In this document: positions 22,790-35,658 of the stretch, piece by piece
Numbering within the stretch: the first letter of the stretch is position 1
Layout of the letters: the number at the start of each line of letters is the position of its first letter
Source: Forficula auricularia
Lineage: Eukaryota > Arthropoda > Insecta > Dermaptera > Forficulidae
Length of the DNA stretch: 64,000 nucleotides
Direction: 5' to 3'
Assembly (NCBI GenBank): GCA_024734495.1
Contig: JALMQS010000156.1
Coordinates: forward strand, 62,001 to 126,000
Notes under the pieces: model-generated
Databases searched by the model: none
Seen by the model: only the letters and a program-made list of their open reading frames with translations
What the model was told of the DNA's origin: nothing
Translations under genes and position numbers: made by a program

Positions 22790-23492
22790 ACGTGTTCTGA
22801 TGTGGCCACCCACTTGACTTTACCATACAACCCGGCCCATCACTTATATTTATTATTTAATAAAATTATTAATAATCAAGTAGGGGGGGATTAGTTTTTG
22901 CATTTTTAGACTCCTGGGGGCCCACTGATTATGTATACAAAATTTGGTTGAGTTTGGTACAAGAGCCTAGATTTTCATTTTATGACCCCCCACCACCCAT
23001 TTTGGGCGGTTAGTTTTTGCATTTTTAGATTACTGTGGGTCTACTGATTATGTATACAAAATTTGGTTGAGTTTGCTCAAATGGCCTAGATTTTTAATTT
23101 TTAACCCCCCTCCACCCCCCTTAATTTTTGGTCGATATGCACCAAAATCTAATCAGCTCTTAATCTCAATGGACCAAAACTACGTGTGAAATTTGGTTTC
23201 TATATTCATACTAGTTTTTGAGCTAGCTCGTCCACAAAAATTTGGTAACGCACAGACCAACAGACTAACTGACAGACATTTTGACAAAACAATTATTATC
23301 TCGAAAAATATAATTTTTTCGATGTTCACATATTAGGGCTTTTTTGTAGAGCGAAATGCCATGGTTTGGCTCAATTTTTTTAATCAAAATACTTCCTACC
23401 GTTTTTGAGGTATTTCGAAAAAAAGAAGGAAAAAAACACTTTTTTCATGCACGATTACAATACTTGACCATACCCTGTATGGTAAAGTAAAA
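22790..23492 (-). mobile_element. C/G-tract repeat family (ACTTTACCATAC ends), copy 1
   Basis: One end is taagctgacgtgttctgatg...ttgactttaccatacaac, the other ccataccctgtatggtaaagt. The interior holds tandem segments 'ggttagtttttgc...actgattatgtatacaaaatttggttgag...' separated by C tracts. Other copies: 25333-26167, 36577-37256, 37391-37967, 50779-51452; fragment 45847-45890. No transposase. Confidence 0.75.
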
Positions 23493-23504
23493 AATGTATT
23501 GTCA

Positions 23505-23550
23505 ATAGGGACGTTTCGACCACTTTATATTAGTGTCATCATCAACCTAA
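23505..23550 (-). ncRNA. Hammerhead-like motif with pairing stem I (solo)
   Basis: Minus strand TTAGG-TTGATGA-T-GACACT...AGTGGTC-GAA-ACGT-C|CCTATTG. TAGG and CCTA form a 4-bp stem I; ACGT is self-complementary as in dimeric minimal hammerheads. The first core base is T instead of C, which would be expected to weaken or abolish cleavage. No second arm was found nearby. Confidence 0.5.
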
Positions 23551-23647
23551 AATGTTATTTTAATAGATAATTATATGAGAATTTATTTATTTAAGGACAA
23601 TTTTATCAAAGATCTTAGTAGATTAATATAAACTTATATATATTATA

Positions 23648-23715
23648 TGTCAGAAGGTTTCGCCCCCTCAGGAGTCGAACCCGAGCGCTAACATCCTTTT
23701 TCAAAGAGATAAGAC
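23648..23715 (-). repeat. tRNA-derived SINE fragment
   Basis: Minus strand GCTCGGGTTCGACTCCTGAG contains a B box; same downstream CCTTCTGACATATA as the 30.5-kb copy. Confidence 0.5.
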
Positions 23716-23939
23716 ACTCAAATTTTCATATTAATTTCAAAAAGTGATTTTATGAATATTTTTTGAGATTTTCATCCCTTTCTAGAGTAAAAATTAATAA
23801 ACAATGAAAAGTGATTTTTAAATGTCCATTTAGAAAATTAATTAACTCATCGAAACTACAAACAGCAGTCTTGAAAAAGTTTTTCCTCCAACTTAGTATT
23901 GCATAAAGAATCAACTGGTGTGTTCCCCACACGATTTTC

Positions 23940-25330
23940 ACATTTTCATTTATTCATCGGGACACTACTAATTTACACCCCCTTCCTTTATTTCGTTTTT
24001 TTTTTCTCAAAAACGGCTATAACGATTTTTTTAAAAATTAATGTATTTATCAAGTTAATAGTTGTGTCAAATTTTTAATCCGATTGAATTAAAGGGAGGG
24101 GTTGTAAATTAGGAGTGTCGTAAAATAAATATTTTAATCGTTCATATATCTCGTCTTTGGAAAGTCGCAGAGCCTTGAAATTTGAAACTTAAGCTATCTA
24201 GAGGCTACAAGAAGTATAACAAGATTTTGGCTAAAATAGAAAAACCGGAAGTTGATGTTTACGTACGTAACTACCCCCCCCCCCTGCGTTTCGCAACCAT
24301 AAGTCTCAGAGATACGAAATTCGAAACTTAAGCTTGATATAGGCTAGAAGGAGTACATCAAGCTTTTGTTTGAAATCGGAAGACCGGAAGTGGACATTTA
24401 TATGAAAGATTTTTTTTTGATTTTCTTCCAACGATTTTTTTAAAAATTAGTGTATTTATCAAGTGTCTTTACCGCAGAGTGTACATACATACGTACATAC
24501 GTACATACGCACTGACCAATGGATTTTGGACCCTCATTATATTCTATAGAATATAAATGTGAAAGTATAAATATTACGGCTAATGATTGCGTAGATGGTT
24601 AAAAGTCAAGACGTTCTATAGTTGCAGAGAAAACATTAAGAAAATTAATAACAGTTAATGATGCGTGTAGTTAATAGAAACTGTCACTGAACGTACTCAA
24701 TTAATGGTAGTTAATAAAAAAAAAATATTATTTCTCTATTCATCTCGTAGGTGGTCGAATTGGAAAAAAATCCTTCAATATCATATATAGTTAATGATGG
24801 TTTAGTGAAATTGCAACTGTTTATATATTCATCGATAACAAACTAAAATAAATTGCAATTCGATAGATACATCTAATACATATATTAAAGGTGGACTATT
24901 ATGTTCTTTATTTGGTCTGCGCTTCAAACAATCTTAATTACATGATGTTATTGACGTGTTTTTGCAATTCAAAGGACAAAGATAAACTATTACATTATCT
25001 AATGTTTAACTCAATTTTATTTTTTATTATTTATACAACATAGGTAAGTACTTATATTTTTTAAAAGTTTATTAAAATTTATCAGAAATAGTAGAGAATT
25101 TGACTAAAAATTAAAAACACAGAGTTTTTATTAAGGAGGTTCTTTCGTGACAATCCACACAAAAAGTTTTAGCCTCGTAACCACTCTATAAATATGAACG
25201 GTGGTAAAATTTTAGTTTTTTTAACGTGACTGTACTTTTCACGCTACTATATCCTCTTTATGAATGGATCGTTTCCAAGCTACTGTTCTTAGGTATATCC
25301 CATCCACTAAAAATAATCGCCCAAATATGT
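23940..25330. other. Intergenic repeats, no gene
   Basis: Contains two related non-coding segments (24140-24280 and 24300-24420; 'gaaacttaagct', 'accggaagt') and a tetranucleotide (TACG/TACA) run at 24480-24515. Nothing exon-like. Confidence 0.5.
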
Positions 25331-25332
25331 TT

Positions 25333-26167
25333 GTTTTTACTTTACCATACAGGGTATGGTCAAGTATTGTAATCGTGCATGAAAAAAGTGGTATTTTTCC
25401 TTCTTTTTTTCGAAATATCTCAAAAACGGCTAAAACTATTTCGACTAAAAAAATTGAGCGAAACCATAGCATTTCGCTCTACAAAAAAGCTTTAATAAGT
25501 GAACATCGAAAAAATTATATTTTTCGAGATAATAATTTTTTGTCAAAATGTCTGTTAGTTAGTTAGTTAGTCTGTGCGTTACCAAATTTGTGGACGAGCT
25601 AGCTCAAAAACTAGTGTGAATATCGAAACCAAATTACACACGAAGTTTTGGTCCATTAAGATTAAGAGCTGATTAGATTTTGGTGCATATCGAACCAAAA
25701 TTAAGGGGGGTCGAGGGGGGTTAAAAATTAAAAACTAGGTCGTTTGAGCAAACTCAACCAAATTTTGTATACATAATCAGTGGGTCCCAAGAAGTCTAAA
25801 AATGCAAAAACTAACCGCCCGAAATGGGGGGGAGGGGGCGGAGCGTCAAAAAATGAAAATCTTGGACATTTACCAAACTCAACCAAATTTTGTATACATA
25901 ATCAGTGGGATCTCAGAAGTCTAAAAATGCATAAACTAACCGCCCGAAATGGGGGGGGGGGGTGTAAAAATTAAAATCTTGGCCATTTGACCAAACTCAA
26001 CCAAATTTTGTATACATAATCAGTGGGATCTCAGAAGTCTAAAAAGCAAAAACTAACCCCCCTCCTCTACATGCTTATAAATAATTTTATTAAATATTAA
26101 ATATAAGTGAGGGGCCAGGTTGTATGGTAAAGTCAAGTGGATGGCCACATCAGAACACGTCAGCTTA
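25333..26167 (+). mobile_element. C/G-tract repeat family, copy 2
   Basis: Same termini as copy 1, in plus orientation: ttactttaccatacagggta... to ...catcagaacacgtcagctta. It carries three tandem internal segments ending in G tracts (25827, 25950) and a TTAG-type short repeat at 25553-25570. ORFs across it are repeat artefacts. Confidence 0.8.
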
Positions 26168-27298
26168 TTTTTATTTTTTTATCAAAACTACGAGGTAAAT
26201 AATTTCAATTTTTTTTTAAGTTACTCCAAATATACGTATTATTCTAACAAATATTAGTTTTTCATCAAGATGGTGAAAGTCCTTCAATGAAAAAAAATAA
26301 AATAATGATCATTTTCCCCACCCTTTCACAATCTACCATAATGTAAAAAATGTCATTTGTAATTGCAATTATTTCATGTTTGGTGTGGTAAATCGTCTTC
26401 AAATTTTAACAGTGTGTTTATTATGCTTTTAATGACTTATATTCAAAGTTTCAAAGATTTCTTGAATGTTTGCATTTGTAAATGGGCCAGAGGTTTCGTC
26501 GATTTATTTCACTTCCTCAGTTGCCCATTTTATCACTCTTTGTCAAAAAACAATTCCACTATGGGACAATTAAAATTATTATTTTTTTGATCAGGTTTAC
26601 TGTTAAAATCAATCCAAGTAAAATATAGTAGGTATGTCTAGATCTACAATAGCAACTTTAATTTTTAATATAAGAGTTCAAATCAAATAGAATGTAAAAA
26701 AAAATCCCAAGAGGTTGTTATCTTTTAAAACTTCCTATAAATATATAATCACACCCAAAACAGGCCAGGTTCGAAAAAGTAGTGAAATTTCTTTTTGTAA
26801 GCTAATATGTAGCTTTTAATTTATTATTATTTTTTTTTGAGAGGTGTTAATTTAACCAACAAATTTAACCCCTAAGGATAGTAAAGTATTCGTGATTAAT
26901 TTTTTCCTTTATTAATTTCACAAACCCTATAAAATTGCCAAAATTACATATTTAAAAATGAAAATTTACCCTACCCCTTCATTTTAGTGGTTGAAAGAGA
27001 GAAAGCCTAGATTTTTCGATTTTTCCTTTGTTAGTACCCAAAACTCTACCATTATGGCAAATTTTAGCATCCTAGAGTCATTTCATATATCGTCGCCTTA
27101 GAGTGTAAATCTGCTAAATCACAACAAGGAAATTTTACAAGGGAGAGAAAAAAACAAACAAAATTTAATATTGTTGTTATGGAAAAAATTATTTTTCACA
27201 TTTTTTTCTACAACTTACGATCGTAATTTTAAGTAGCAGTTTTACTTGGACGATACTGGATCTCTTTTTCTTCCGAACGGTATTAATATGTTATATAT

Positions 27299-28284
27299 AA
27301 AATTTAGGGAACGCGGTGTTGGTTTATAGTGAAACATTGTTAAAATTAAATAAGGTTGGAGTTGGTGGTGTTTCACAAGGAGAAAAATTAAAATACAAAG
27401 ATTTTTTAGTTTACTCTATATATTTCGAGCTCTCAACTCATCGTCAGGAGAACATTGACTAAAGATAACATGATATTTTGAACAGAATTTATTTTAATTT
27501 TAATATGATGGACAGTTATTTATGACTTAGTGTAAATATGAAAGAATTATCAGAAGGATGGGATGGCTTTAGAGCCGAAAGAACAGATGTAGGGGGACAA
27601 AGGGCTGGAATAAAGAAAAGATATTTATACTTGGAAGTTGCCGAAAATTATGTGTGTTATAAAGGAGGGCAATAAACTATGGAATGCAATGAGGATGCAT
27701 AGCGAAAATTTCATCTCTCATTTTCTATTTAAAAAAAAAAAATTTTTACCTTAAAAAAACCTTAATCAAAACATCTTGAACAATCAAACAGACATCAAAA
27801 CTTCACCAATAATTGACATCTTAATCAATGATATTTAATTTGAATTGGAGTGCGATGAGAGTGTATGGTGGGTTTATTTTTAATTTTTATTTATTTTTTT
27901 AAATAGAAAATGAGAGATGAAATTTTCGCTATGCACCCTCATTGCATTCCATAGTTTATTGCCCTCCTTTATAACACATACATAATTTTCGGCAACTTCC
28001 AAGTATAAATATCTTTTCTTTATTCCAGCCCTTTGTCCCCCTACATCTGTTCTTTCGGCTCTAAAGCCATCCCATCCTTCTGATAATTCTTTCATATTTA
28101 CACCAAGTCATAAACAACTGTCCATCATATTAAAATTAAAACAAATTCTGTTCAAAATATCATGTTATCTTTAGTCAATGTTCTCCTGACGATGAGTCAA
28201 GAGCTCGAAATATATAGAGTAAACTAAAAAATCTTTGTATTTTAATTTTTCTCCTTGTGAAACACCACCAACTCCAACCTAATT
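27299..28284 (-). mobile_element. Hammerhead-bearing foldback retroelement G (986 bp)
   Basis: Flanked by 12-bp repeats TATGTTATATAT (27287-27298, 28285-28296). Arms of about 450 bp meet near 27820. Cores: minus 27447-27414, CTGACGA-T-GAG...CTC-GAA-ATATAT-A|GAG; plus 28186-28219, the same. Stem I strands CTC and GAG pair. The left tail (27299-27340) is antisense of GTTTCACTATAAACCAACACC, shared with the 11.8-, 60.5- and 63.6-kb elements. Both arms carry an open frame beginning MKELSEGWDGF (minus 28095 and plus 27538), which I do not recognise. Confidence 0.75.
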
Positions 28285-29304
28285 TATGTTATATATGATA
28301 AAAAATGGAGTTAGCAGATTTACACTCTAAGCCGACGATATATTAGATGCAAATTTATCCTACAATCTTCGTCCCTTCATTTTAGAGGTTGAAAGATAGA
28401 AAGTTGGGATTTTTAGAATTTTTCCTTTGTTTGTGTCACAAGCTCTACTAGCAGGCGAAATTTCATGATGCTAGAATGATTGGAAGTAGCCTAAAATTTT
28501 GATGACCAGTGAGTGATTGCCAAAATTAGCTATTTTCTCAGGTGCATATCACAGAATCTATTTATGCTATATTATTGAAATTTGGTACTCTCTTCAAGAT
28601 GGATTACATAATTATATGTGTATAATTTCAGCTCTATATTTCAAATGGGTTCCGAGCTGCAGAGGGGTCGAAATTGGCTCGAAATGGTTTGTGTAAATAG
28701 CGTACAGCGTGATGTACGGTCAAGCCAATGCTCGAACTTGGCCTGTGCTTTGATATTGGTTAATTGAAGAGATTTTGTTTTACCGACAACCTCATTGATT
28801 TCTCTTTATAATATTATTAATTAGTTTTTTCAACAGTCACAACTACTTAATCGCTAAGCGTTGATGTAATATAAAGCTATTCGATTCCTTATTTAGTTCA
28901 CGCATACTCGACAAAAAAATATATAAATAATCTCTATAATGCAGACTCTGAATTTTCTTACGATTGGATTAGATTAGAAAAAATAAACGCATTTTCTTAC
29001 TTTTTCTAGAATAAAAAGTAAAAATAGCCCTGAGATTTCTTTTCCCTTAGAAGTTCTTTTTAAACTCGAAATTGTGTGTGAATGGAATCTTACAAATATC
29101 GCTTCTATCATATATATAAACATTATATTATAGAAAATTTTTAGTTAATATTTCAAGAGACCATAATCTCTAGGGTCTAGGGATACCTTTACAAAAAATT
29201 GTAATATTCACCTAATCTTTTTCTATATAAACTATAGATAATATGTTTAAAGTAAAGATGAAGGGAAAAGGATACTTTAGAAAACTTTTATTTAAACTCT
29301 AAGC

Positions 29305-29678
29305 CAGTATTTCGCAACCTTTTATAGAGCACATATATTTATTTCTGAGGAACCCAGCACTAAAATATGAGATATTTAATTTTTCGCCAAAATATCAACA
29401 TCATGCTACTTTTATTGCTTCCAAATATAGAGAATTAAAAACAACTGTAAGAACAAAATAATATATTAATCTCTCAAAAAAAATTCTTAAGTATTAATGG
29501 TTTTTATTTGACTATAAGGTAATATGTACTTACATTACAAATTTTTTGAGGGGTGATACTACTACCTACTATTTTTGTTTTTCTTTTTTTTTCTTTTATT
29601 GACCTGTAGGCGCGGGGAACCCAAAACCTCCCTTTGTGGAACCCTGGGGTTACGAGGAAGCCAGATTGAGAAACACTG
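29305..29678. mobile_element. hAT-type MITE (374 bp)
   Basis: Ends CAGTATTTCGCAACC and inverse ...GAGAAACACTG, a CAGTG(G/T)TT...AACCACTG-like pair. 'ctctaagc' lies directly left and 7 bp right of it, a possible displaced 8-bp duplication. Non-coding. Confidence 0.6.
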
Positions 29679-30479
29679 CTACAAGCTCTAAGCGATGTTT
29701 TATTTTTTAATTTTTAGAATTTAGTTCAAAAGTAAAACAGGACACTATAGAGTCGATACTATGTCTATTTGTTTGTCAATGTGAGTCAATTATAGCTCGT
29801 AAGCTAAATAATATACTAACTTGAAATTACAAGTTTTATATGTAGGGGTAGGTGTATTCATTTTCCACAAAATCAATAACTGTATTAAAAACATAATCAA
29901 ATAATTATTTTGTGGGGTCGAAAATATAAAATATTTTTTTATCAAAGCGTGTGATGCACCATTATGTAAAATTCTTCTTCAGTAGAATTTTAGTAAATGT
30001 TTCAAATTTATTTGGCTTTAAAATCGCGGTGTGAAAGAGACTCAAATTCGCAATTTTTAGGTTATATTTGTACCTGGCGGCGCTTATTATGAATTAAAAA
30101 ATCCACAAATTCTCTCATTCTGTCTTCTATCTCATCAACGACAAATAAGAATAAATTTGATATCTTAGGTATTTTAGAAGTTATAAGATACGGAACCCTC
30201 GGAATACGATCTGACTCGCACTTGGCCGGCTTAATGAACTTCATCAGGCTCAACAATTACAAAGCATGTTTTTCATTACAGATATGTACATTTGAAAAAA
30301 AAGAGTTGCTTAACAAGAGTATTTAGTCCTCTTGGACCATATATTATATTAAAATAAATTTTACAAAATTATAGCAGCTTGTAATAATTATTGTTAAGAA
30401 TTTAGATTGAAATTTAAAGAAAACCACAAGTGGTTGTCATATGTATTAGATCCGAAATGGAATGGATTATTTTTAATTA

Positions 30480-30575
30480 TATATCAGAAGGGTTGTTTTT
30501 ACCCCCCTCGGGAATCGAACCCAAGTGGCAAAATTAGCAATCCGGACCAATTGGCTATTCCTCTGACATATTATG
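30480..30575 (-). repeat. tRNA-derived SINE (best copy)
   Basis: Minus strand: A-box-like TAGCCAATTGG (30550s), B box GGGTTCGATTCCCG (30511-30524), then AGGGGGGTAAAAACAACCCTTCTGA. An inverted second copy of the 3' part follows at 30586-30625. No intact acceptor stem. Confidence 0.65.
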
Positions 30576-31224
30576 TATTACGCTAAATATTTCCCGAGGG
30601 GGTAAAAACAACTCTTCAGACATAAATAAAAATAATGCATACAATCTCGGATCTAATACATGACAACCTCTTGTTAGATATTTAAAGTCTATTTTTATGG
30701 GCAATTTGAACTCTTATTAAAATTCAAGAATGGGAGTATAGATTTATTTTTTACTTGCTAAAATGTTAAAAGTAAACTAGACCAAAAACATTAAATTTTG
30801 TATAAACTTTTAAAAAATAATAGTAAGTACCTACGTATAAATAAAAATAAAAATAAAATTGACTTAAAATTAATTAAATTTAATTTAATTTTTTGGCCTT
30901 TGATTATTTGATCATTTTAACCAAAAACTATCTAGTTTGTTTGTATATATATGTGTGTGTGTGTGCCAAATTAGATCCGATTAAATTTTTTGGAGAATTG
31001 TGAAACTCAGTCTCAATTGTAAAAATTGGCGATGCTATAAAATAAAGATTAACATGATACGAGTTTCTCTCTCTTGTTAGAGTCGTGGGTTGAATACAAA
31101 CAGACTTATTATCAGCATTTACCTTTTCTAAAATATTATTATTTATAAAAGAATCACATTATTTAAGAGACCTCGGCAAAATAATGCAAAAGACAACAAG
31201 GTTTTAGGTTAATGTCGAGTATGC

Positions 31225-32173
31225 TGTCCTTAATATTTATTTATTTATTTATTTATTTAGATAATTTTACGGACTAGTAGTCCACTTACAAAAATGTCAA
31301 ATACGTGTATAATGAGTGTTATATCAAGAAAAATAAAAAAAAATTTTTTTTTTTTTTTACAAAGAATTACAAAATAAAACATCAAAATCATATATAAACA
31401 ATGCAATAAAAAATACAATAATCTATACTCGAACAATAAATATAATTAACAATAAAAGAACTATCACATGAAAATCATACAGAAAACAATAATGAAAAGA
31501 AAAGCAAAAGATAAAAGAGAAACATACATAAATAGGTACATAATTCAGTATTACAATGTTTACGGTGCTGGTGGGGATGTTCACATAAATTCATTCAAAA
31601 CAAAAACAAAATCTCGTAAAAATTAAGTAAAGACAAAATTCAACAAAGATATGCCATTCAATAGTTTAATAATAATAAACCAAAATAAAGCAATGCAAAT
31701 CACTCCCATCAGACTGTCATAAATTTTCGGAAAAAATGATCTTTGATTTTATTTTTAGAGGTGTTAAATATGTCTATTTCCCTATTGCTATTACCTGTTT
31801 CCAAGATGCGATTTGTGCACGAGTACTTAAGATATGAGAATCTCTGACAAGGAGTAAAAAACAGCAGTGGATTTCGTGTCCTGTGAATACCGACATTGAA
31901 AGTGACCAGCTCTAGAAGCTGAGAACTATTTATTTTGCCACTGATGAGATCATGAAGAAGGAGGAAATCAGATTGCTCTCTTCTTAAGTTAAGAGGCAAA
32001 AAATGCAGAGTGAGATATAGACGCTCATAAGACAAATCCATAGTTGGAACATGTAGTTTATAGGCAACATATCTTAAGAATTTCCGTTCTACCCGCTCCA
32101 GTTTTTGGATATGAATCTTGCAATGAGGTGACCACACCGGACTTGCAATATAGACATTGATATAGGTGTTCAT
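31225..32173 (-). mobile_element. 5'-truncated non-LTR retrotransposon, 3' part
   Basis: A 154-codon frame (32173-31709) encodes a region typical of the end of the LINE reverse-transcriptase ORF: PVWSPHCKIHIQKLERVERK, FLRYVAYKLHVPTMDLSYER, then ...RREQSDFLLLHDLISGKI and ...NKIKDHFFRKF. It ends in a stop, followed by a 3' UTR and an (AAAT)n tail at 31260-31227 (minus). The catalytic RT core and endonuclease are missing, so it is 5'-truncated and immobile. Resembles the CR1/Jockey type of insect LINE; clade not resolved. Confidence 0.8.
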
Positions 32174-32179
32174 TTCAAT

Positions 32180-33780
32180 GAGTTATCCATTACTATAAAT
32201 GATTTCGATTCCAAGCAGATAGATGAGTAATTTATAAGAAATTTGAATGATTAATTGGAAGAAAAAGGGATAACTTATTCAAATTGAAAGTTTTTGCCGA
32301 GAGTAGCAGAATTTTTTATATATTGAAAGGAGACAATAACTTATTCTATGACTCAGTAGACACTCTGATAATTTTACTGATTTGGCAATTTTTTAATCAG
32401 CCGAATTTTTGAGAAACAAAGTTAAAACTTGGCACAGAGAGCGGTTTATTAATACAAACTTGTGGCCCAAGTTTGAACCATTTCTTAGCTCCTCATTTAG
32501 TATGATAATTCGATTTGTTTTCGGATTTTCCTTAATTTTTGAAGCTAGAAAGACGAACATCTAATCATTTTGAAAAATATAACATTTTGGCTCTAGAAGG
32601 AACTTTCATGATTTTTCTTTAGCAACTTTTATAATATCGGAGATGGAAGACTTTAAATTAAAAGACCTTGATAGAAGGAAGCAAAACTTAAATAAATATG
32701 TGAAAGTCAAGGTAAAAACGGGGGCGATAGAACTCATAGTATACAGAGGATGTGTTGAAATTGAAGATTTTTGACGAGCTGGGTCTTGAAGGATTGTTGG
32801 AAGGAAAGTCTGATAAGAATTTTAATTTTTTTAAATGTAATAGTTTAATAGTAGTTTTTATTTCTCAGTGTACTATTACTTCTCACAGTGCGTACTGGAT
32901 GTTTCAAGTTAGAAGAAGGGAGTAATTACAAATTTTGCTTATTTCTAGTAATTTCTCATGGAATTATAATAGACCAAGATCCCAGCGAAAACCTACGTCA
33001 AAGTATAAAGCCTAAGATTTTATCCATGGGTAGGTATTATAGTAGGTTATAACGTATGGGTATTAGCTAACTTGGGTCAGGTGGGCTTTGGCAGATATCA
33101 GTTACCGAAGAGGTGAAAAAATTAGTTAATCTAGGTCATAGTAACAAAGCTAGTTTTTTAATATGTCATACAGGATAGTATAAGCGACACAATTACTATT
33201 GCCAGACGCTATCGGCGGATCCTTGCTGTAGCCAGACGCCTCAAAGATCGAAAAATAGTATAAATAGTATCAAGGCTAAATTTTATATATTTCACTCAGA
33301 AGAAAATTATAATCGATTAAAATCTGTAAAAATTCTGAAAGATAGTTACTCTTATAAGGATAAAGTTTACTGAGTTTTAAAATTGTTGAACCATTACTTT
33401 GGTAAAATAAAACCTCTATTTCAATGCTAAAAATCCCATGTTATTAACATACTATAGTACCTACCCTCAGAAAAAAATCTTAGGCTTTATACTTTGACGT
33501 AGGTCTGGGGTCGCTGGGATCTTGGTCTATAATCATTTAATAAAAATAAAATTACTGGAAATAATCGATATTTTAATTACTCTCTTCATTCTAATTTGTT
33601 ATTTCTAATAAATAAATGCAATTCTTTAAGAAACGATCAAAACGTCTTGTGCATTCAGGTGAGATTTTCTCATTAAAAGTATGCGACGTCATTTGTTGAG
33701 TGATTAATCTGCTTTACTATTACGAGAAAGCGAATTTACCTAGATTTAATCGGGTATTTGAAACCATGAGAAATAACAGG
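32180..33780. other. AT-rich sequence without recognised gene
   Basis: Contains an inverted pair 'gaccaagatcccagcg...cctacgtcaaagtataaagcctaagattt' at 32972-33020 and 33475-33530, marking another foldback of about 560 bp. Otherwise nothing exon-like. Confidence 0.5.
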
Positions 33781-33799
33781 TAAAATATTTATAATTAAA

Positions 33800-33840
33800 A
33801 AGACTGATGATGAAGGTCAAAACTTCGAAACTATTGTATC
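33800..33840 (+). ncRNA. Hammerhead-like motif of an interrupted element
   Basis: CTGATGA-T-GAAG...CTTC-GAAACTATTGTATC, the same family as elements at 17.0-17.4 kb and 63.0 kb. The element continues 'caaacaattaaattatata', is split by the Tigger-like insertion (33861-35232) and the MITE (35265-35658), and resumes 'atatgtgtgtatgtttatttgcatcaagc' at 35672-35735. Confidence 0.55.
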
Positions 33841-34284
33841 AAACAATTAAATTATATATACAGTGGAAATCGTTTAATGCGAAAACGCTTAACATGAAAA
33901 TTCGGTTAACACGAAATAATAATGCGGTCCCGACAAAATACTAGGTATTTTCATAGATTTTTTTTTCTTTTAACACGAAACATAAATCGCTTGACACGAA
34001 AAGATTTCTCTTCTCGGAATAAACAAAATATGTTATTTTCCAAAAAATCAATACATTTTTATTTGTTTTTATAAAAAAAATTAAAATTAAGTAGATAATA
34101 TTAAAGTTTGTTAGGTTTTTATTAATTTTTTTTTTCATTTTATTGTTTTTTTATTAAAACATATGTATGTACAAAATGTATAATAAATCATTTCAAATGT
34201 AGTGTATCAAATAAATTTAAATGTAACTATTTCTGTATTCTTTCTATTTCCGCTCTACGAGGTATCCACCTCAGAGCATTATAC

Positions 34285-35095
34285 TATATATATTTATCAA
34301 GATTAATTTGTAACAACGCTAAGAGAAATTTCTCTAAAAAAATTTCCCTCTTGCCTAGAATCGAACCTACGAACTCTTGAACTAAGGTCATTAGCTTTAA
34401 CCACTAGACCAATCTTGCATTAATATATATACCATGATTTCTGTTACTAAAACTATAAATTTTTGATTTAGACTTTGTGTCGAGATAATATTGTATTCAT
34501 TTGAACTCGAATGAAAATGAAAAAACACCAATAGATTTTAAATTAAGAAACATTAAATATATATTAATTAACGAGGCAAATTTGAAATATATTGTCAGCT
34601 CGGATTTTAAACTGATGGCTCCAATCGATTTTCATTAACCAGGCAAATTTGAAATATAATTGTAATTTTGAAATGAAAGACTCCGATTCATTTTAAATTA
34701 AGAAACATTAAATATATTTTTTGTAATTAATTAAATTAATTGAACCGCGTAAATTTGAATAATTTCCATGATTCAGCCTGCGAATTTTTTTCAGTTCATA
34801 AATCATTTCATTGTTTTTGTTTTGAAAAGGAAAAATGAAATTTAAATTTAAATTTTAAATTTAAATATATTCATAATTATTCCTCCCCCCCCCCCCCCCC
34901 CCCGCCACTCAAAAATTAAAGAGGCGAAACTTTTAAGAGACGATGTATTTTCGGTAGTTTACGAGTATACATTTGGAGTGTGGTTTTTTAAGAGGAATAA
35001 AAATTTTTGACCGAGACGCTGCCCGCCAGGGCACCAGCTCGGAGGGCCGAGCTTCGAGGGCGTGCCGAAGACACGCACGAAGAGCTCGTTTTATA
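34285..35095 (+). mobile_element. Helitron-like element
   Basis: Shares a 5' region (actatatatattt...agattaatttg...caacgct) and a 3' region (acatttggagtgtggttttttaag...gcccgccagggc...cgtgccgaagacacgc...agctcg) with a minus-strand copy at 49515-50330. The 3' GC-rich hairpin and CTNG-T end resemble the 257-bp Helitron at 1733. A C run of about 18 bp is at 34886. A tRNA-like sequence is embedded at 34343-34421. Confidence 0.5.
34343..34421 (-). repeat. tRNA-like sequence (SINE head or tRNA pseudogene)
   Basis: Minus strand has a good A box (TGGTCTAGTGGTTAAAGC) and B box (GGTTCGATTCT) at tRNA spacing, but the ends do not form an acceptor stem and the T stem is weak. A functional tRNA is unlikely. 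Confidence 0.55.
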
Positions 35096-35264
35096 ATAAA
35101 TAATATGATGTACTTTAATAAATGTAATTTTGGTGAGTACCTATACATATTTTTTTTGTATCCAACACGAAATTGTTTTAACACGAAGAAATATTTCGGT
35201 CCCCTCAGTTTCGTGTTAAGGGATTTTCACTGTATTCATATTTATATTTGATATATATGTGTTG

Positions 35265-35658
35265 CAGTAAAAACCCGTTTTTAGTAAGAACGGGTTCTTA
35301 CTAGTTAAAACGCGTTTCACTGAATACTTTTGTGGCAACTAGAGTTTACTGATGTTGTTAGTTCAAATGTCTAGAATCTTCATTTTTTAGCTTCCGCCTC
35401 ATTTTGGGTGTTTATTTTCAAAAAGTTTTAAACGAAAATGTCAAAAATTAGAAGCAAAGCTGTAGAGGATGTAATTTTTGACATTTTCATTTAAAAAATT
35501 TTGAAAATAAAGACCCAAAAGGAGGCTGAAGGTCAAAAATGAAGATTCTAGACCTTTGAACCAACAACATCAATAAACTATAGTTGCCACAAAGGTATTC
35601 AGTGAAACGCGTTTTAATTAGTAAGAACCCGTTCTTACTAAAAAAACAGGTTTTTACT
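35265..35658. mobile_element. Foldback MITE (394 bp)
   Basis: Ends CAGTAAAAACCCGTTTTTAG... and ...CAGGTTTTTACTG; arms of about 90 bp include a subterminal palindrome (agtaagaacgggttcttact). The CAGTAAAAACCC terminus suggests a Tigger/pogo-type origin. Confidence 0.75.

Larger units (their letters stand above)
33861..35232. mobile_element. Tigger/pogo-like DNA transposon (1372 bp, non-autonomous)
   Basis: Termini CAGTGGAAATCGTTTAATGCG and, inverted, CAGTGAAAATCCCTTAACAC; several internal 'aacacgaaa' repeats; TA on both sides (33859-33860, 35233-35234). No transposase frame remains. It contains a Helitron-like insertion (about 34285-35095) and is itself inserted into a ribozyme-bearing element. 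Confidence 0.7.

Noticed and set aside
34343..34421. tRNA gene on the minus strand
   Set aside because: Good A and B boxes, but no acceptor stem and a weak T stem; it sits inside a repeat.
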